NCBI RefSeq assembly: GCF_000735355.1
Contig: NZ_JMPI01000063.1
Coordinates: 1 to 64,000, forward strand
Length of the DNA: 64,000 nucleotides
DNA from: Buttiauxella agrestis ATCC 33320
GTDB lineage: Bacteria > Pseudomonadota > Gammaproteobacteria > Enterobacterales > Enterobacteriaceae
Direction: 5' to 3'
The position numbers and the translations under genes are program-made. Under the pieces are notes generated by a model. It was not told where the DNA came from. It worked only from the letters and a program-made list of their open reading frames with translations, and made no database searches. Below, one piece after another: positions 53,604 through 61,826 of this stretch. Numbering within the stretch: the stretch's first letter is position 1; every line of letters begins with the position of its first letter.

Positions 53604-55976
53604 TCACCAAATATCGAACAAAACCTTAATTTTTATATCTTCTTTTTGTATCGAATTAAATGTCTCTGTAAATCCATTTTTATCGATCACTCCTTCTTTT
53701 TGTGTTCCATCAGAAAAACAAGCAACATATTTCATATCTGTATAGGGTGTATCGTCATCATCCGAAAAATGGAATTGGATATTGTACTGGTCAGATTCAT
53801 CCTCGCTACCATGTTCGTCCCCTTCCTCAGAATTACCTCCATCGCCAGAACTATCTGCATTCTCATCCTGCGGCGACTCAGTTGCTGCATCATCCACTTT
53901 ATCACCCAACGCACTCAGCACCGTCGGTTGCAGGGTCTGAACTGGTGTCCCCGCACTACCGCCACCATTGAAGTTGATTTTCAGCCCGGTGATGTCGATA
54001 CCGCCGGGATGGATGACCACAAACGAACTCCCCACTCGCAGCGTGATTTTGCTCCCGCTCTGCAACACGATGTCGCCCTGCGCATCCACACCCAGCGAAC
54101 CCGCCACTTTCTGTGCCAGGTCGCCTTTCACTTCCAGGCTGTGATGGCCCTTCACCAGGCTGATATAGTCTTTTGTGGTGTTGTGTTCCTGATTGCCTTT
54201 TACCGTCACTTTGCGGTCGCGCTCCACGTACAGGTTGTCATCGCGGCCAGCGTTTACCGTCCGGTCGCGGATGACTTTCAGCGTCTGGTCATTGCGTACG
54301 GTGATGCTGCGGTCGTGCGCCACGGTGATTTTCTGGTCATGTCCGGCAGCATTCTCCTTGCCGACTTTTACCGTCTGCCCCAGCCCGACCGTGACCTGCT
54401 GGTTATGGCCGATGGTTTCTGTATGGTCGACTTTCACGTGGGTATCGCGGTTATTCAGCACCACGGTCTTCATGTCCTTCTGGGCATGCATCAACAGCAG
54501 TTCCTGGCCGGTCTGATCGTCAAACATTAATTCGTTGTATCCATTACCCTTATACGTCTGCGAGCGTATCGCCATCTGGGTTTTAGTCCCCGGCAGGTCG
54601 CCCGGTGCGCGGTTGGCGGCGTGATACGTCCGTCCGGTGATAATCGGCTGGTCGGGGTCGCCATTCAGGAAATCGACAATCACTTCCTGGCCGACGCGCG
54701 GGATGGCGATGTTGCCGAATCCGGTGCCCGCCCACGCCTGAGAGACGCGCACCCAGCACGAGCTTTCTTCGTTGCTTTTGTTATACCGGTCCCAGGCAAA
54801 TTTCACCGTCACACGTCCGTGTTCGTCGCAGTATATTTCTTCCCCGGCCGGACCGGTGACAATGCCGATTTGCGGGCCGTCCACCAGCGGTTTCGGCAAC
54901 GGTGTCGGGCGCCAGGTCTGGGTGGCCGGAATAACATAAAAGCGGTTGGTGAGCGTGGTGCCCTGGCCTGAACTGCCGATTTGCGCCTGCGGCTGGTTGC
55001 CGGAAATCTCGCTCGACACCACCTGCCACGGGCTGTTTAAATCTTCCCGCGGATGGTCAGTGAGGGTGAACCAGCGCCCCGGCTGTAACTGCGGGCAATT
55101 ACTGGTGCCACTGGCAAAATCGACGTTATTGCGCCAGCCGTCCATCTGATATTTCGCAAAATCGGCACCGTGCTGTTCGTCTTTAAAACGCCCCGGATAG
55201 TCAAAGATTTCATAGTCCGGGCGCTGATACGACAGGTCTGCGCCTTCTTCCTGGTACTGCGCCTGCCAGTTCGGGGCGGTGAAGGTGTAGTCCTTTGTGG
55301 TGACTTTTGCCGGGCGGATTTGCGCGCTGCGACAAAAGGTGTTGATGCAGTAGGTGGACGATTCAGAGGCGGCATTCGGGTTGTAGGGGAACGCCCCGAG
55401 GCCGCGCAGGTTGCAGCGGTCATCGGTGAAAGTCAGCTTCTGGTCACGGTCGTCGAGATATTCATCCTCGAAGAAAAAAATCCCCTCTTCGGCGGCGAGG
55501 CGGGCGATGAAATCGTAATCCGATTCCATAAACTGCACGCAGAATTCCCGCGCCGGATGCGGGCGGCGAAACAGCGCGTCATGCGTGCGGATACGCATTT
55601 CTTTCAGCAGCTTGGCAAAAATATACTGGATGTCGTAATTCTGAAAGCTTCGGCAGTTCTGACGCTGGGAGCTGCGCCAGAACTCCGGGCGTACCGTCAT
55701 GCGGTACAAAGTCTGATGTTTGCCGGAATCGCCCTGCTCGCAGAAGGTGACGATACCGCGCACCCGGCGCTTGATCACATCGCCCTGCCAGATGGTGAGC
55801 AGCGCGAATTCATCGAGAATAGCTTTAAAGCCAATCGCCGGGTCATTGCAGGCGACGGTGATCTCCAGGCTGAACAGGGAAGAGAGGGACTGCTTTAGCT
55901 TAAAGTTCACCACCGCAAAGGTGTCGGCCGGAGTACGCCCGGCGGTGAAGGTAAAGCGGGTGCCGTCTGAGGCCAT
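53604..55976 (-). CDS. vgrG: type VI secretion spike protein VgrG with C-terminal adaptor domain
   Basis: A 790-residue VgrG. It has a gp27-like N-terminal part (about 1-370) and a gp5-like OB domain (ESSCWVRVSQAWAGTGFGN... RVGQEVIVDFLNGDPDQP, about 410-470). A beta-helix needle with repeated HxxTxxxNxxxxV-type units follows, through the DUF2345 region (about 650-690). An acidic low-complexity linker (about 700-730) then leads to a roughly 60-residue tail containing DTPYTDMKYV and GVIDKNGFTE, resembling transthyretin-like adaptor domains that carry effectors. The body is typical in composition; the tail and the following two genes are A+T-rich. No other T6SS genes are present, so it is an orphan vgrG. 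Confidence 0.92.
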   Translation of the reverse strand: MASDGTRFTFTAGRTPADTFAVVNFKLKQSLSSLFSLEITVACNDPAIGFKAILDEFALLTIWQGDVIKRRVRGIVTFCEQGDSGKHQTLYRMTVRPEFWRSSQRQNCRSFQNYDIQYIFAKLLKEMRIRTHDALFRRPHPAREFCVQFMESDYDFIARLAAEEGIFFFEDEYLDDRDQKLTFTDDRCNLRGLGAFPYNPNAASESSTYCINTFCRSAQIRPAKVTTKDYTFTAPNWQAQYQEEGADLSYQRPDYEIFDYPGRFKDEQHGADFAKYQMDGWRNNVDFASGTSNCPQLQPGRWFTLTDHPREDLNSPWQVVSSEISGNQPQAQIGSSGQGTTLTNRFYVIPATQTWRPTPLPKPLVDGPQIGIVTGPAGEEIYCDEHGRVTVKFAWDRYNKSNEESSCWVRVSQAWAGTGFGNIAIPRVGQEVIVDFLNGDPDQPIITGRTYHAANRAPGDLPGTKTQMAIRSQTYKGNGYNELMFDDQTGQELLLMHAQKDMKTVVLNNRDTHVKVDHTETIGHNQQVTVGLGQTVKVGKENAAGHDQKITVAHDRSITVRNDQTLKVIRDRTVNAGRDDNLYVERDRKVTVKGNQEHNTTKDYISLVKGHHSLEVKGDLAQKVAGSLGVDAQGDIVLQSGSKITLRVGSSFVVIHPGGIDITGLKINFNGGGSAGTPVQTLQPTVLSALGDKVDDAATESPQDENADSSGDGGNSEEGDEHGSEDESDQYNIQFHFSDDDDTPYTDMKYVACFSDGTQKEGVIDKNGFTETFNSIQKEDIKIKVLFDIW

Positions 55977-56255
55977 GATGGAAGTCCTTTCCTGTCCGTG
56001 GAATTATTGACCAGAGCCTATAGTTGAAACTTAACTATTAGCCTGATAAATATAATTAAATCAATAATATATATGACAAGCACAATAAGACTGACTCTGA
56101 AGAGTGACTGTGATTTTCATCACATAAAAAGAAATTAGAAACCATACAAAGTAATGAGGGAAAGGATTCTGGTTAACAAAATGCACGAACTGCATACTTT
56201 AAAAATTTTAAGATTTCTTCTTGTTGCCCATCCTTCCTACTACGCCCGATTTACC
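55977..56255. other. AT-rich gap upstream of vgrG
   Basis: About 280 bp of A+T-rich DNA between vgrG and the nrdD control region. There is no gene, tRNA or clear direct repeat. It should contain the vgrG promoter. With 52350-56000 it marks the probable boundary of the inserted cassette. Confidence 0.45.
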
Positions 56256-56300
56256 TTGTCCTGCATCAATAAAATCGCAAACTTGTTTGATGCAAATCAC
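56256..56300 (+). promoter_or_regulatory. two FNR boxes of nrdDG
   Basis: TTGTC-CTGC-ATCAA (56256-56269) and TTGAT-GCAA-ATCAC (56287-56300), each 9 of 10 against TTGAT-N4-ATCAA. Centre-to-centre distance is 31 bp, which as I recall is close to the spacing of the two E. coli nrdDG FNR sites. Confidence 0.8.
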
Positions 56301-56340
56301 TACATATAGACCTTAAAATGCACCCTGCCCCTACATCTTG
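56300..56340 (+). promoter_or_regulatory. two NrdR-like boxes of nrdDG
   Basis: CTACATATAG (56300-56309) and CTACATCTTG (56331-56340) resemble the core CWATATWG of the NrdR box and are 31 bp apart, three helical turns on the same face. NrdR represses nrd operons when dATP is high. Confidence 0.6.
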
Positions 56341-56392
56341 TATTAATCGACTATTATAGCAACAAGAGCCACAGCCACTTCTGGGGATTATC

Positions 56393-56480
56393 TGTGGATA
56401 AAGCCAGGGGCAAAAACAGAAAGCCTATGGCAATGCGAGCAAAACCCGGCTTGCAGACAATGACATCCCTTTGTGGATAA
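56393..56480 (-). promoter_or_regulatory. two perfect DnaA boxes in the nrdD leader
   Basis: TGTGGATAA occurs at 56393-56401 and 56472-56480, the exact complement of the strong DnaA box TTATCCACA, twice in the same orientation. They lie between the promoter elements and the nrdD ATG. Confidence 0.65.
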
Positions 56481-56501
56481 CCTTTTTTAAATGGAGAGAT
56501 C

Positions 56502-58637
56502 ATGACACCGCATGTGATGAAAAGAGACGGGTGCAAAGTACCTTTCACTTCAGAGCGCATTAAAGAAGCTATTCTTCGTGCAGCTAAAGCAGCGGGAGTC
56601 GATGACGCAGACTATTGCGGCCGCGTCGCAGATATTGTCCGTGCACAAATGGAAGGCCGCAGCCAGGTTGATATTGGTGAAATCCAGACTGCTGTAGAAA
56701 ACCAGCTGATGGCAGGCGACTATAAGCAACTTGCGCGTGCTTACATCGAATATCGCCATGACCGTGATATCGAGCGCGAAAAACGTGGCCGCCTGAATCA
56801 GGAAATCCGGGGTCTGGTAGAACAAACCAACTCCGCTTTGCTCAACGAAAACGCCAATAAAGACAGCAAAGTTATCCCGACTCAGCGTGACCTGTTAGCC
56901 GGTATCGTGGCAAAACACTACGCTTCTCAACATCTGTTGCCGCGTGATGTGGTGCTGGCGCACGAGCGTGGCGATATTCACTATCACGACCTCGATTACT
57001 CACCGTTCTTCCCGATGTTTAACTGCATGCTGATTGATCTGAAAGGCATGCTGACGCACGGCTTTAAGATGGGTAACGCGGAGATTGAGCCACCGAAATC
57101 CATCTCTACGGCAACCGCCGTCACTGCGCAAATCATCGCCCAGGTTGCCAGCCACATTTACGGCGGCACCACCATTAACCGTATTGATGAAGTGCTGGCA
57201 CCGTTCGTCACTGAAAGCTTTGAAAAACATCGCCAGACTGCTGAAAAGTGGCAGATCCCGGATGCCGAAGGCTATGCACTTTCTCGCACCGAGAAAGAGT
57301 GTTATGACGCTTTCCAGTCGCTGGAATATGAAGTGAATACGCTGCACACCGCTAACGGTCAGACACCGTTCGTGACCTTCGGTTTTGGTCTGGGGACCAG
57401 TTGGGAATCTCGCCTGATTCAGACTTCTATTCTGCGTAATCGCATCGCGGGTCTGGGCAAAAACCGTAAAACAGCGGTGTTCCCGAAACTGGTCTTTGCG
57501 ATTAAAGACGGCCTGAACCATAAAGCGGGCGACGCAAACTACGACATTAAACAGCTCGCGCTGGAGTGCGCCAGCAAGCGCATGTACCCGGACATTCTGA
57601 ACTACGACCAGGTTGTGAAAGTGACCGGTTCGTTCAAAACGCCAATGGGCTGCCGTAGTTTCCTCGGCGTGTATGAAGAAAATGGCGAGCAGATCCACGA
57701 TGGCCGTAACAATATCGGCGTTATCAGCCTGAACCTGCCGCGTATTGCGCTGGAAGCAAAGGGTGATGAATCTGCCTTCTGGAAACTGCTCGATGAGCGC
57801 CTGGAACTGGCATACAAGGCACTGATGACGCGCATTGCACGTCTGGATGGCGTTAAAGCTCGCGTGGCACCTATCCTGTATATGGAAGGAGCTTGCGGCG
57901 TGCGTCTGAAAGCAGACGACGACGTTTCTGAGATTTTCAAAAATGGCCGCGCGTCGATTTCCCTGGGTTACATCGGTATCCACGAAACGGTGAATGCGCT
58001 GTTTGGCAATCAACACGTTTACGATAGCGAAGAGCTGCGTGCTAAAGCCGTCGCAATTGTTGAGCGCCTGCGCCTGGCGACCGACACCTGGAAAGATGAA
58101 ACCGGCTACGGTTTCAGCCTTTACAGTACGCCAAGTGAAAATCTGTGTGACCGTTTCTGCCGTCTTGATACCGCCGAATTTGGCGTAGTTCCGGGCGTGA
58201 CCGACAAAGGTTACTACACCAACAGCTTCCACTTAGACGTTGAGAAGAAAGTTAACCCATACGACAAAATCGACTTTGAAGCGCCATACCCACCAGTGGC
58301 CAACGGCGGTTTCATCTGTTACGGCGAATATCCAAATATTCAGCACAACCTGCAAGCGCTGGAAGATGTCTGGGATTATAGCTACAAACACGTTCCGTAT
58401 TACGGCACCAACACGCCAATTGACGAATGCTACGAGTGCGGTTTTACCGGTGAATTTGAGTGCACTAGCAAAGGTTTCACCTGCCCTAAATGTGGCAACC
58501 ACGATGCCGCTCGAGTATCCGTAACGCGCCGCGTCTGCGGTTATCTGGGCAGCCCGGATGCACGTCCATTTAACGCCGGTAAGCAGGAAGAAGTGAAGCG
58601 CCGCGTGAAGCATTTGGGTAACGGGCAGATTGGTTAA
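56502..58637 (+). CDS. nrdD: anaerobic ribonucleoside-triphosphate reductase NrdD
   Basis: A 711-residue class III ribonucleotide reductase that makes deoxyribonucleotides without oxygen, with formate as reductant. The N-terminal ATP-cone (about 1-90, KRDGCKVPFTSERI) is the allosteric site. The C-terminus has four zinc cysteines (CYECG and CPKCG) and the glycyl radical site RVCGYLG. E. coli NrdD has 712 residues. GGAGAG precedes the ATG. The stop overlaps the first base of nrdG. Confidence 0.97.
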   Translation: MTPHVMKRDGCKVPFTSERIKEAILRAAKAAGVDDADYCGRVADIVRAQMEGRSQVDIGEIQTAVENQLMAGDYKQLARAYIEYRHDRDIEREKRGRLNQEIRGLVEQTNSALLNENANKDSKVIPTQRDLLAGIVAKHYASQHLLPRDVVLAHERGDIHYHDLDYSPFFPMFNCMLIDLKGMLTHGFKMGNAEIEPPKSISTATAVTAQIIAQVASHIYGGTTINRIDEVLAPFVTESFEKHRQTAEKWQIPDAEGYALSRTEKECYDAFQSLEYEVNTLHTANGQTPFVTFGFGLGTSWESRLIQTSILRNRIAGLGKNRKTAVFPKLVFAIKDGLNHKAGDANYDIKQLALECASKRMYPDILNYDQVVKVTGSFKTPMGCRSFLGVYEENGEQIHDGRNNIGVISLNLPRIALEAKGDESAFWKLLDERLELAYKALMTRIARLDGVKARVAPILYMEGACGVRLKADDDVSEIFKNGRASISLGYIGIHETVNALFGNQHVYDSEELRAKAVAIVERLRLATDTWKDETGYGFSLYSTPSENLCDRFCRLDTAEFGVVPGVTDKGYYTNSFHLDVEKKVNPYDKIDFEAPYPPVANGGFICYGEYPNIQHNLQALEDVWDYSYKHVPYYGTNTPIDECYECGFTGEFECTSKGFTCPKCGNHDAARVSVTRRVCGYLGSPDARPFNAGKQEEVKRRVKHLGNGQIG

Positions 58638-59101
58638 TGCGTTGTCATCAATACTACCCGGTAGATATCGTTAACGGGCCTGGGACACGCTGCACGCTGT
58701 TTGTTTCTGGCTGCGTGCATGAATGCCCCGGGTGTTACAACAAAAGCACCTGGCGGTTAAATTCAGGCACGGCGTTCACGCAGGAAATGGAAGATCGGAT
58801 AATCAACGATCTGAATGACACGCGTATTCGCCGCCAGGGATTGTCGCTTTCGGGCGGCGATCCGCTTCACCCGCAAAACATCGCGGATGTGCTGAAACTG
58901 GTGCAGCGAGTGCGGGCGGAATGCCCTGGCAAAGATATCTGGCTGTGGACGGGTTATAAGCTTGGTGAGTTAACGGCAGCTCAGCGCGAAGTGGTTGATT
59001 TAATCAATGTGCTGATCGACGGTAAATTTGTTCAGGATCTCAAAGATCCGGCGCTTATCTGGCGTGGTAGCAGCAACCAGGTTGTGCATCATTTACGGTA
59101 A
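58637..59101 (+). CDS. nrdG: anaerobic RNR activating enzyme NrdG
   Basis: A 154-residue radical-SAM activase. The 4Fe-4S ligands C26-x3-C30-x2-C33 are in SGCVHECPGCYN. It uses S-adenosylmethionine to install the glycyl radical on NrdD. Same length as E. coli NrdG. It overlaps nrdD by one base (TAATG). Confidence 0.97.
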   Translation: MRCHQYYPVDIVNGPGTRCTLFVSGCVHECPGCYNKSTWRLNSGTAFTQEMEDRIINDLNDTRIRRQGLSLSGGDPLHPQNIADVLKLVQRVRAECPGKDIWLWTGYKLGELTAAQREVVDLINVLIDGKFVQDLKDPALIWRGSSNQVVHHLR

Positions 59102-59120
59102 AGCCCCTTAAGGGGCTTTT
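59101..59120. terminator. terminator after nrdG
   Basis: AAGCCCCTTAAGGGGCTTTT, a perfect palindrome starting at the last base of nrdG. Its plus-strand T-run favours nrdG termination. It overlaps the 3' end of convergent yraR. Confidence 0.85.
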
Positions 59121-59749
59121 GCTATTTCCCGCAACTGCCGCGAGTCCAGAATGTTCACACCTTCGCGAGACGGATTCAGCGCTTCTCGCAACATCGCTTT
59201 TGCCACATCCCTCGCTTCAATTGACTTCCATTTCCCTGGCATGATTTTAAACAGCGGCGCAAACAGCGATTCATTAAAGCGTTGCGATTCACGGTGCCCA
59301 AGCAACATGGACGGGCGAGCAATGGTTAAACGTGGCCAGTCTTGCGCGATCAGCGCCTCTTCCATTTCGCCTTTCACACGATTGTAGAAAAACGGTGATT
59401 TACTATTAGCGCCAATCGCGCTCACCACCAGCATATGCTTCGCGCCAAGGCGTTGAGCGGTTATGGCGGTATCCACCACCAGCGTGTAATCCGCCAGCAC
59501 AAAAGCTTCTTTGCTGCCCGCTTCTTTCATCGTGGTGCCGAGACAACAAAACACAGTATCAAGCGGCTCGGTTAATTGTGTGAGTGCATCACTCAATTGA
59601 GGATCGTGGGGATTGGTGACTTTATTCATTGCAGGCAACGGACGCCGTGTCGCCGCAGTGATATGGCTGACTTGCGGCGCCTCGATCAACATGCGTAATA
59701 GATGTCCGCCAATGAGGCCCGTGGCCCCTGTTAACAAAACCCGGCTCAT
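59108..59749 (-). CDS. yraR: YraR, NAD(P)-binding SDR-like protein
   Basis: A 213-residue atypical short-chain dehydrogenase/epimerase fold. The dinucleotide loop is [14 protein letters not shown] (about 5-18), followed by FCCLGTT, and [12 protein letters not shown] contains the Tyr-x3-Lys pair. It is full length compared with E. coli YraR (211). The function is unknown. The 3' end overlaps the nrdG terminator. Confidence 0.9.
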   Translation of the reverse strand: MSRVLLTGATGLIGGHLLRMLIEAPQVSHITAATRRPLPAMNKVTNPHDPQLSDALTQLTEPLDTVFCCLGTTMKEAGSKEAFVLADYTLVVDTAITAQRLGAKHMLVVSAIGANSKSPFFYNRVKGEMEEALIAQDWPRLTIARPSMLLGHRESQRFNESLFAPLFKIMPGKWKSIEARDVAKAMLREALNPSREGVNILDSRQLREIAKAP

Positions 59750-59764
59750 AAGTTCTCCTGTCGC

Positions 59765-60208
59765 TTATTCACCAAGCTTAGTGTCATCTCGCAGCCAGTG
59801 CAGTTTTTTCCCAAAACCGAGTGTGTTATCTGTCATTTTCAGCTCATCGAGCCGAATTTCCCAGACCGGAGCAGACATCACTCTCGCTACAGGGAAGCGT
59901 TTGCAGTAAAGGTTACGAATATTTGCCGCTTCAGATTCTTCAATCAGCGTAATCTCCCCACGGAACTGCACGCCACGAATAAGTGCGACGGTTTTCGGCT
60001 GCCCGTTAACGGTTCCGGCCACACTGGCTTGTTTACCAATCAACTCGCCATGGCGGGTGTGGGATTCGCTTAACAGATAAAAAGCCACGCGCTGCGCATC
60101 GTATAAATAGAACGCATTAGCGCACCATAAATCACTATGACCGCCAGCGCAGTAAGTCAGTACATGCTGTTTGTTCAGCCAGCGACTGATGGCATTGAGA
60201 GTTTCCAT
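59765..60208 (-). CDS. yhbP: YhbP, FMN-binding split-barrel family protein
   Basis: A 147-residue UPF0306 protein with a pyridoxamine-5'-phosphate-oxidase-like split barrel, the same length as E. coli YhbP. The ATG at 60208 ([10 protein letters not shown]) follows AGGT. No catalytic role is known. Upstream of yraR by 15 bases on the same strand; probably one transcript. Confidence 0.9.
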   Translation of the reverse strand: METLNAISRWLNKQHVLTYCAGGHSDLWCANAFYLYDAQRVAFYLLSESHTRHGELIGKQASVAGTVNGQPKTVALIRGVQFRGEITLIEESEAANIRNLYCKRFPVARVMSAPVWEIRLDELKMTDNTLGFGKKLHWLRDDTKLGE

Positions 60209-60261
60209 GGACAACCTGAAGAGTGATATTCTGCGTAAAACGTTAATTATGCGCCTGACCT

Positions 60262-60570
60262 ATGTCTCCCTGGTATCTCTATTTAGTTCGCACTCTTGAT
60301 AACCGTTTATATACCGGTATAACCACCGATGTGGAACGCCGCTTCTCGCAGCATCAGGCTGGAAAAGGCGCTAAAGCATTACGCGGGAGAGGTGAATTGA
60401 CGCTGGCATTCAGCCATCTGGTTGGCGATCGTTCAAGCGCCTTGCGCCTGGAATATCGCATTAAGCAGCTAACTAAAGCGCAGAAAGAGATGTTGGTAAA
60501 AGGAGCGTTGTCGTTTGAAGACCTGCTGGCAAGCCTTCAAACGTCATCAGAGATCAAAACTCTCGGTTAA
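60262..60570 (+). CDS. yhbQ: YhbQ, GIY-YIG family nuclease-like protein
   Basis: A 102-residue single-domain GIY-YIG protein. The motif is seen as [18 protein letters not shown] (GIY-YIG variant LYLV...YTGI), then R of [15 protein letters not shown] and a late E in [10 protein letters not shown]. Similar small proteins are structure- or damage-selective nucleases; I recall nuclease activity being reported for E. coli YhbQ, which I cannot check here. It overlaps the convergent yhbS by 17 bases. Confidence 0.9.
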   Translation: MSPWYLYLVRTLDNRLYTGITTDVERRFSQHQAGKGAKALRGRGELTLAFSHLVGDRSSALRLEYRIKQLTKAQKEMLVKGALSFEDLLASLQTSSEIKTLG

Positions 60571-61060
60571 AATGCTCGTGATATTCCACTAATCCACTTA
60601 CGCCATTAAGCGCGTCATCGGCCAGCGGGTGAATCAGGAAATAGGCTTCGGTATCAGGCCACGCACAACGCAAATCGAATTGTGCAGCAGGAACAAAACC
60701 AAAACGCCCGTACAATGCCGGTTCGCCTAACGTGACAACCGCCGCGTAGCCAAACTCATTGAGTGAATCCAGCCCTTCATAGACCAGTTGTTTTGCCAGC
60801 CCCTGACCACGATAAGCTTCATCAACTGCCAGCGGCGCTAAACCAACCCACTGAAGCTCTTCACCTTCTACCGCAACCGGGCTAAAGGCGGCATAACCGA
60901 CAACCTGACCTTCGTCATCGGTCGCCACAACGCCAAGTGTTAACAGGCCGTCTTCTCGTAAATCCTTCACTAAATCTGCCTCACCATTGCCCTTAAAGGA
61001 ACGGCGAAGTAAAGCGTCGATGCCGGGAGCATCAATAGGTATTTCTACACGAATTAGCAT
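60554..61060 (-). CDS. yhbS: YhbS, GNAT acetyltransferase
   Basis: A 168-residue GNAT-fold protein with the acetyl-CoA loop [15 protein letters not shown] (about 78-92). It matches E. coli YhbS. Its ATG at 61060 overlaps the end of ubiT by 7 bases, so it is coupled to ubiT on the minus strand. The substrate is unknown. Confidence 0.9.
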   Translation of the reverse strand: MLIRVEIPIDAPGIDALLRRSFKGNGEADLVKDLREDGLLTLGVVATDDEGQVVGYAAFSPVAVEGEELQWVGLAPLAVDEAYRGQGLAKQLVYEGLDSLNEFGYAAVVTLGEPALYGRFGFVPAAQFDLRCAWPDTEAYFLIHPLADDALNGVSGLVEYHEHFNREF

Positions 61061-61578
61061 GGCTCACCTACCGAGTTACTTTCTGGAACAGGTTTGTGTT
61101 TCATACCTGCTTCGACAAAATCAGCCAGTTGCAGCAGCAGTATGCGTAAAGGTTTCGGCATCGCATCCAGCTCAATGGCATCCATTAAATTTTTGACGTA
61201 CAGACCCAATTCGGTGTCCCCTTCAATAACCAGGCGACGTTGGAAAAACAGGGTATCGGGATCTTGTTTGCGTGCAGCGATCATCAACAAATCATTCGCC
61301 GTTGCGCTAAAGCTGACATCAGCAGGAGCGTCTTCACGAACCACCAGTTTATTATCTTGTACCGAAGTAAACCACTTCAGGCCGAGATCGCGGACTTCAA
61401 TGCTTAACCAACGATCCTCAAGAAATTCGAGCTCACCCTCTTCCATTGCCTGACGAAACTGCCAGCCCAGAACCTGTTCAAGTACCTGGCGCTTCAGAGT
61501 AAAGGGCGTCAGTTTAACCGGTGTTCTTAACAATGACGGGCCTAAATGGACCAGGCGTGAACGCAATTTATCCAACAC
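61054..61578 (-). CDS. ubiT: anaerobic ubiquinone biosynthesis accessory factor UbiT
   Basis: A 174-residue SCP2-domain lipid-binding protein (YhbT), needed with UbiU and UbiV for O2-independent ubiquinone synthesis. I chose the GTG at 61578, because the encoded start matches the E. coli N-terminus LDKLRSR and AAGGAGT lies 8 bases upstream. The longer ATG frame adds 22 residues of promoter DNA. The C-terminal [13 protein letters not shown] tail resembles E. coli. Divergent from ubiU-ubiV. Confidence 0.92.
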   Translation of the reverse strand: MLDKLRSRLVHLGPSLLRTPVKLTPFTLKRQVLEQVLGWQFRQAMEEGELEFLEDRWLSIEVRDLGLKWFTSVQDNKLVVREDAPADVSFSATANDLLMIAARKQDPDTLFFQRRLVIEGDTELGLYVKNLMDAIELDAMPKPLRILLLQLADFVEAGMKHKPVPESNSVGEPC

Positions 61579-61678
61579 GAGCTTTACTCCTTGAGAAATT
61601 TGAACGCTATTTTGCCACACCAGCCATTCTCCGTAGCGGTGCAAATCAACAATTACGCGGGTTATCGATACCTCTATA

Positions 61679-61691
61679 TTGATGTCATCAA
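61679..61691. promoter_or_regulatory. FNR-like palindrome between ubiT and ubiU
   Basis: TTGATGTCATCAA has perfect FNR half-sites but a 3-base, not 4-base, spacer. It lies in the divergent control region; Fnr is known to activate ubiUV/ubiT in E. coli, but the spacing makes this exact site uncertain. Confidence 0.35.
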
Positions 61692-61826
61692 TACGCCATT
61701 AACTGCCTTAAATCAAAATTTGTCGTGGACGGGTTAACTAAAATCCCAGTTCGTTAACAATTTTGTGGCCCTTGCCCTGGGCTGCATGGGGTGCCTCAAA
61801 GGTTACCCGATGATTCAGGATAAATT

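Noticed and set aside
53460-54530. 356-codon plus-strand frame across vgrG and the effector
   Set aside because: Antisense to well-supported genes; low-complexity translation without a recognisable domain.
52364-56000. Prophage or tail-spike origin of the vgrG region
   Set aside because: No phage capsid, terminase, integrase or lysis genes; the domain order is that of T6SS VgrG.
57000-58232. 410-codon open frame antisense to nrdD
   Set aside because: Lies wholly inside nrdD in the opposite strand; no family resemblance. A by-product of codon bias.
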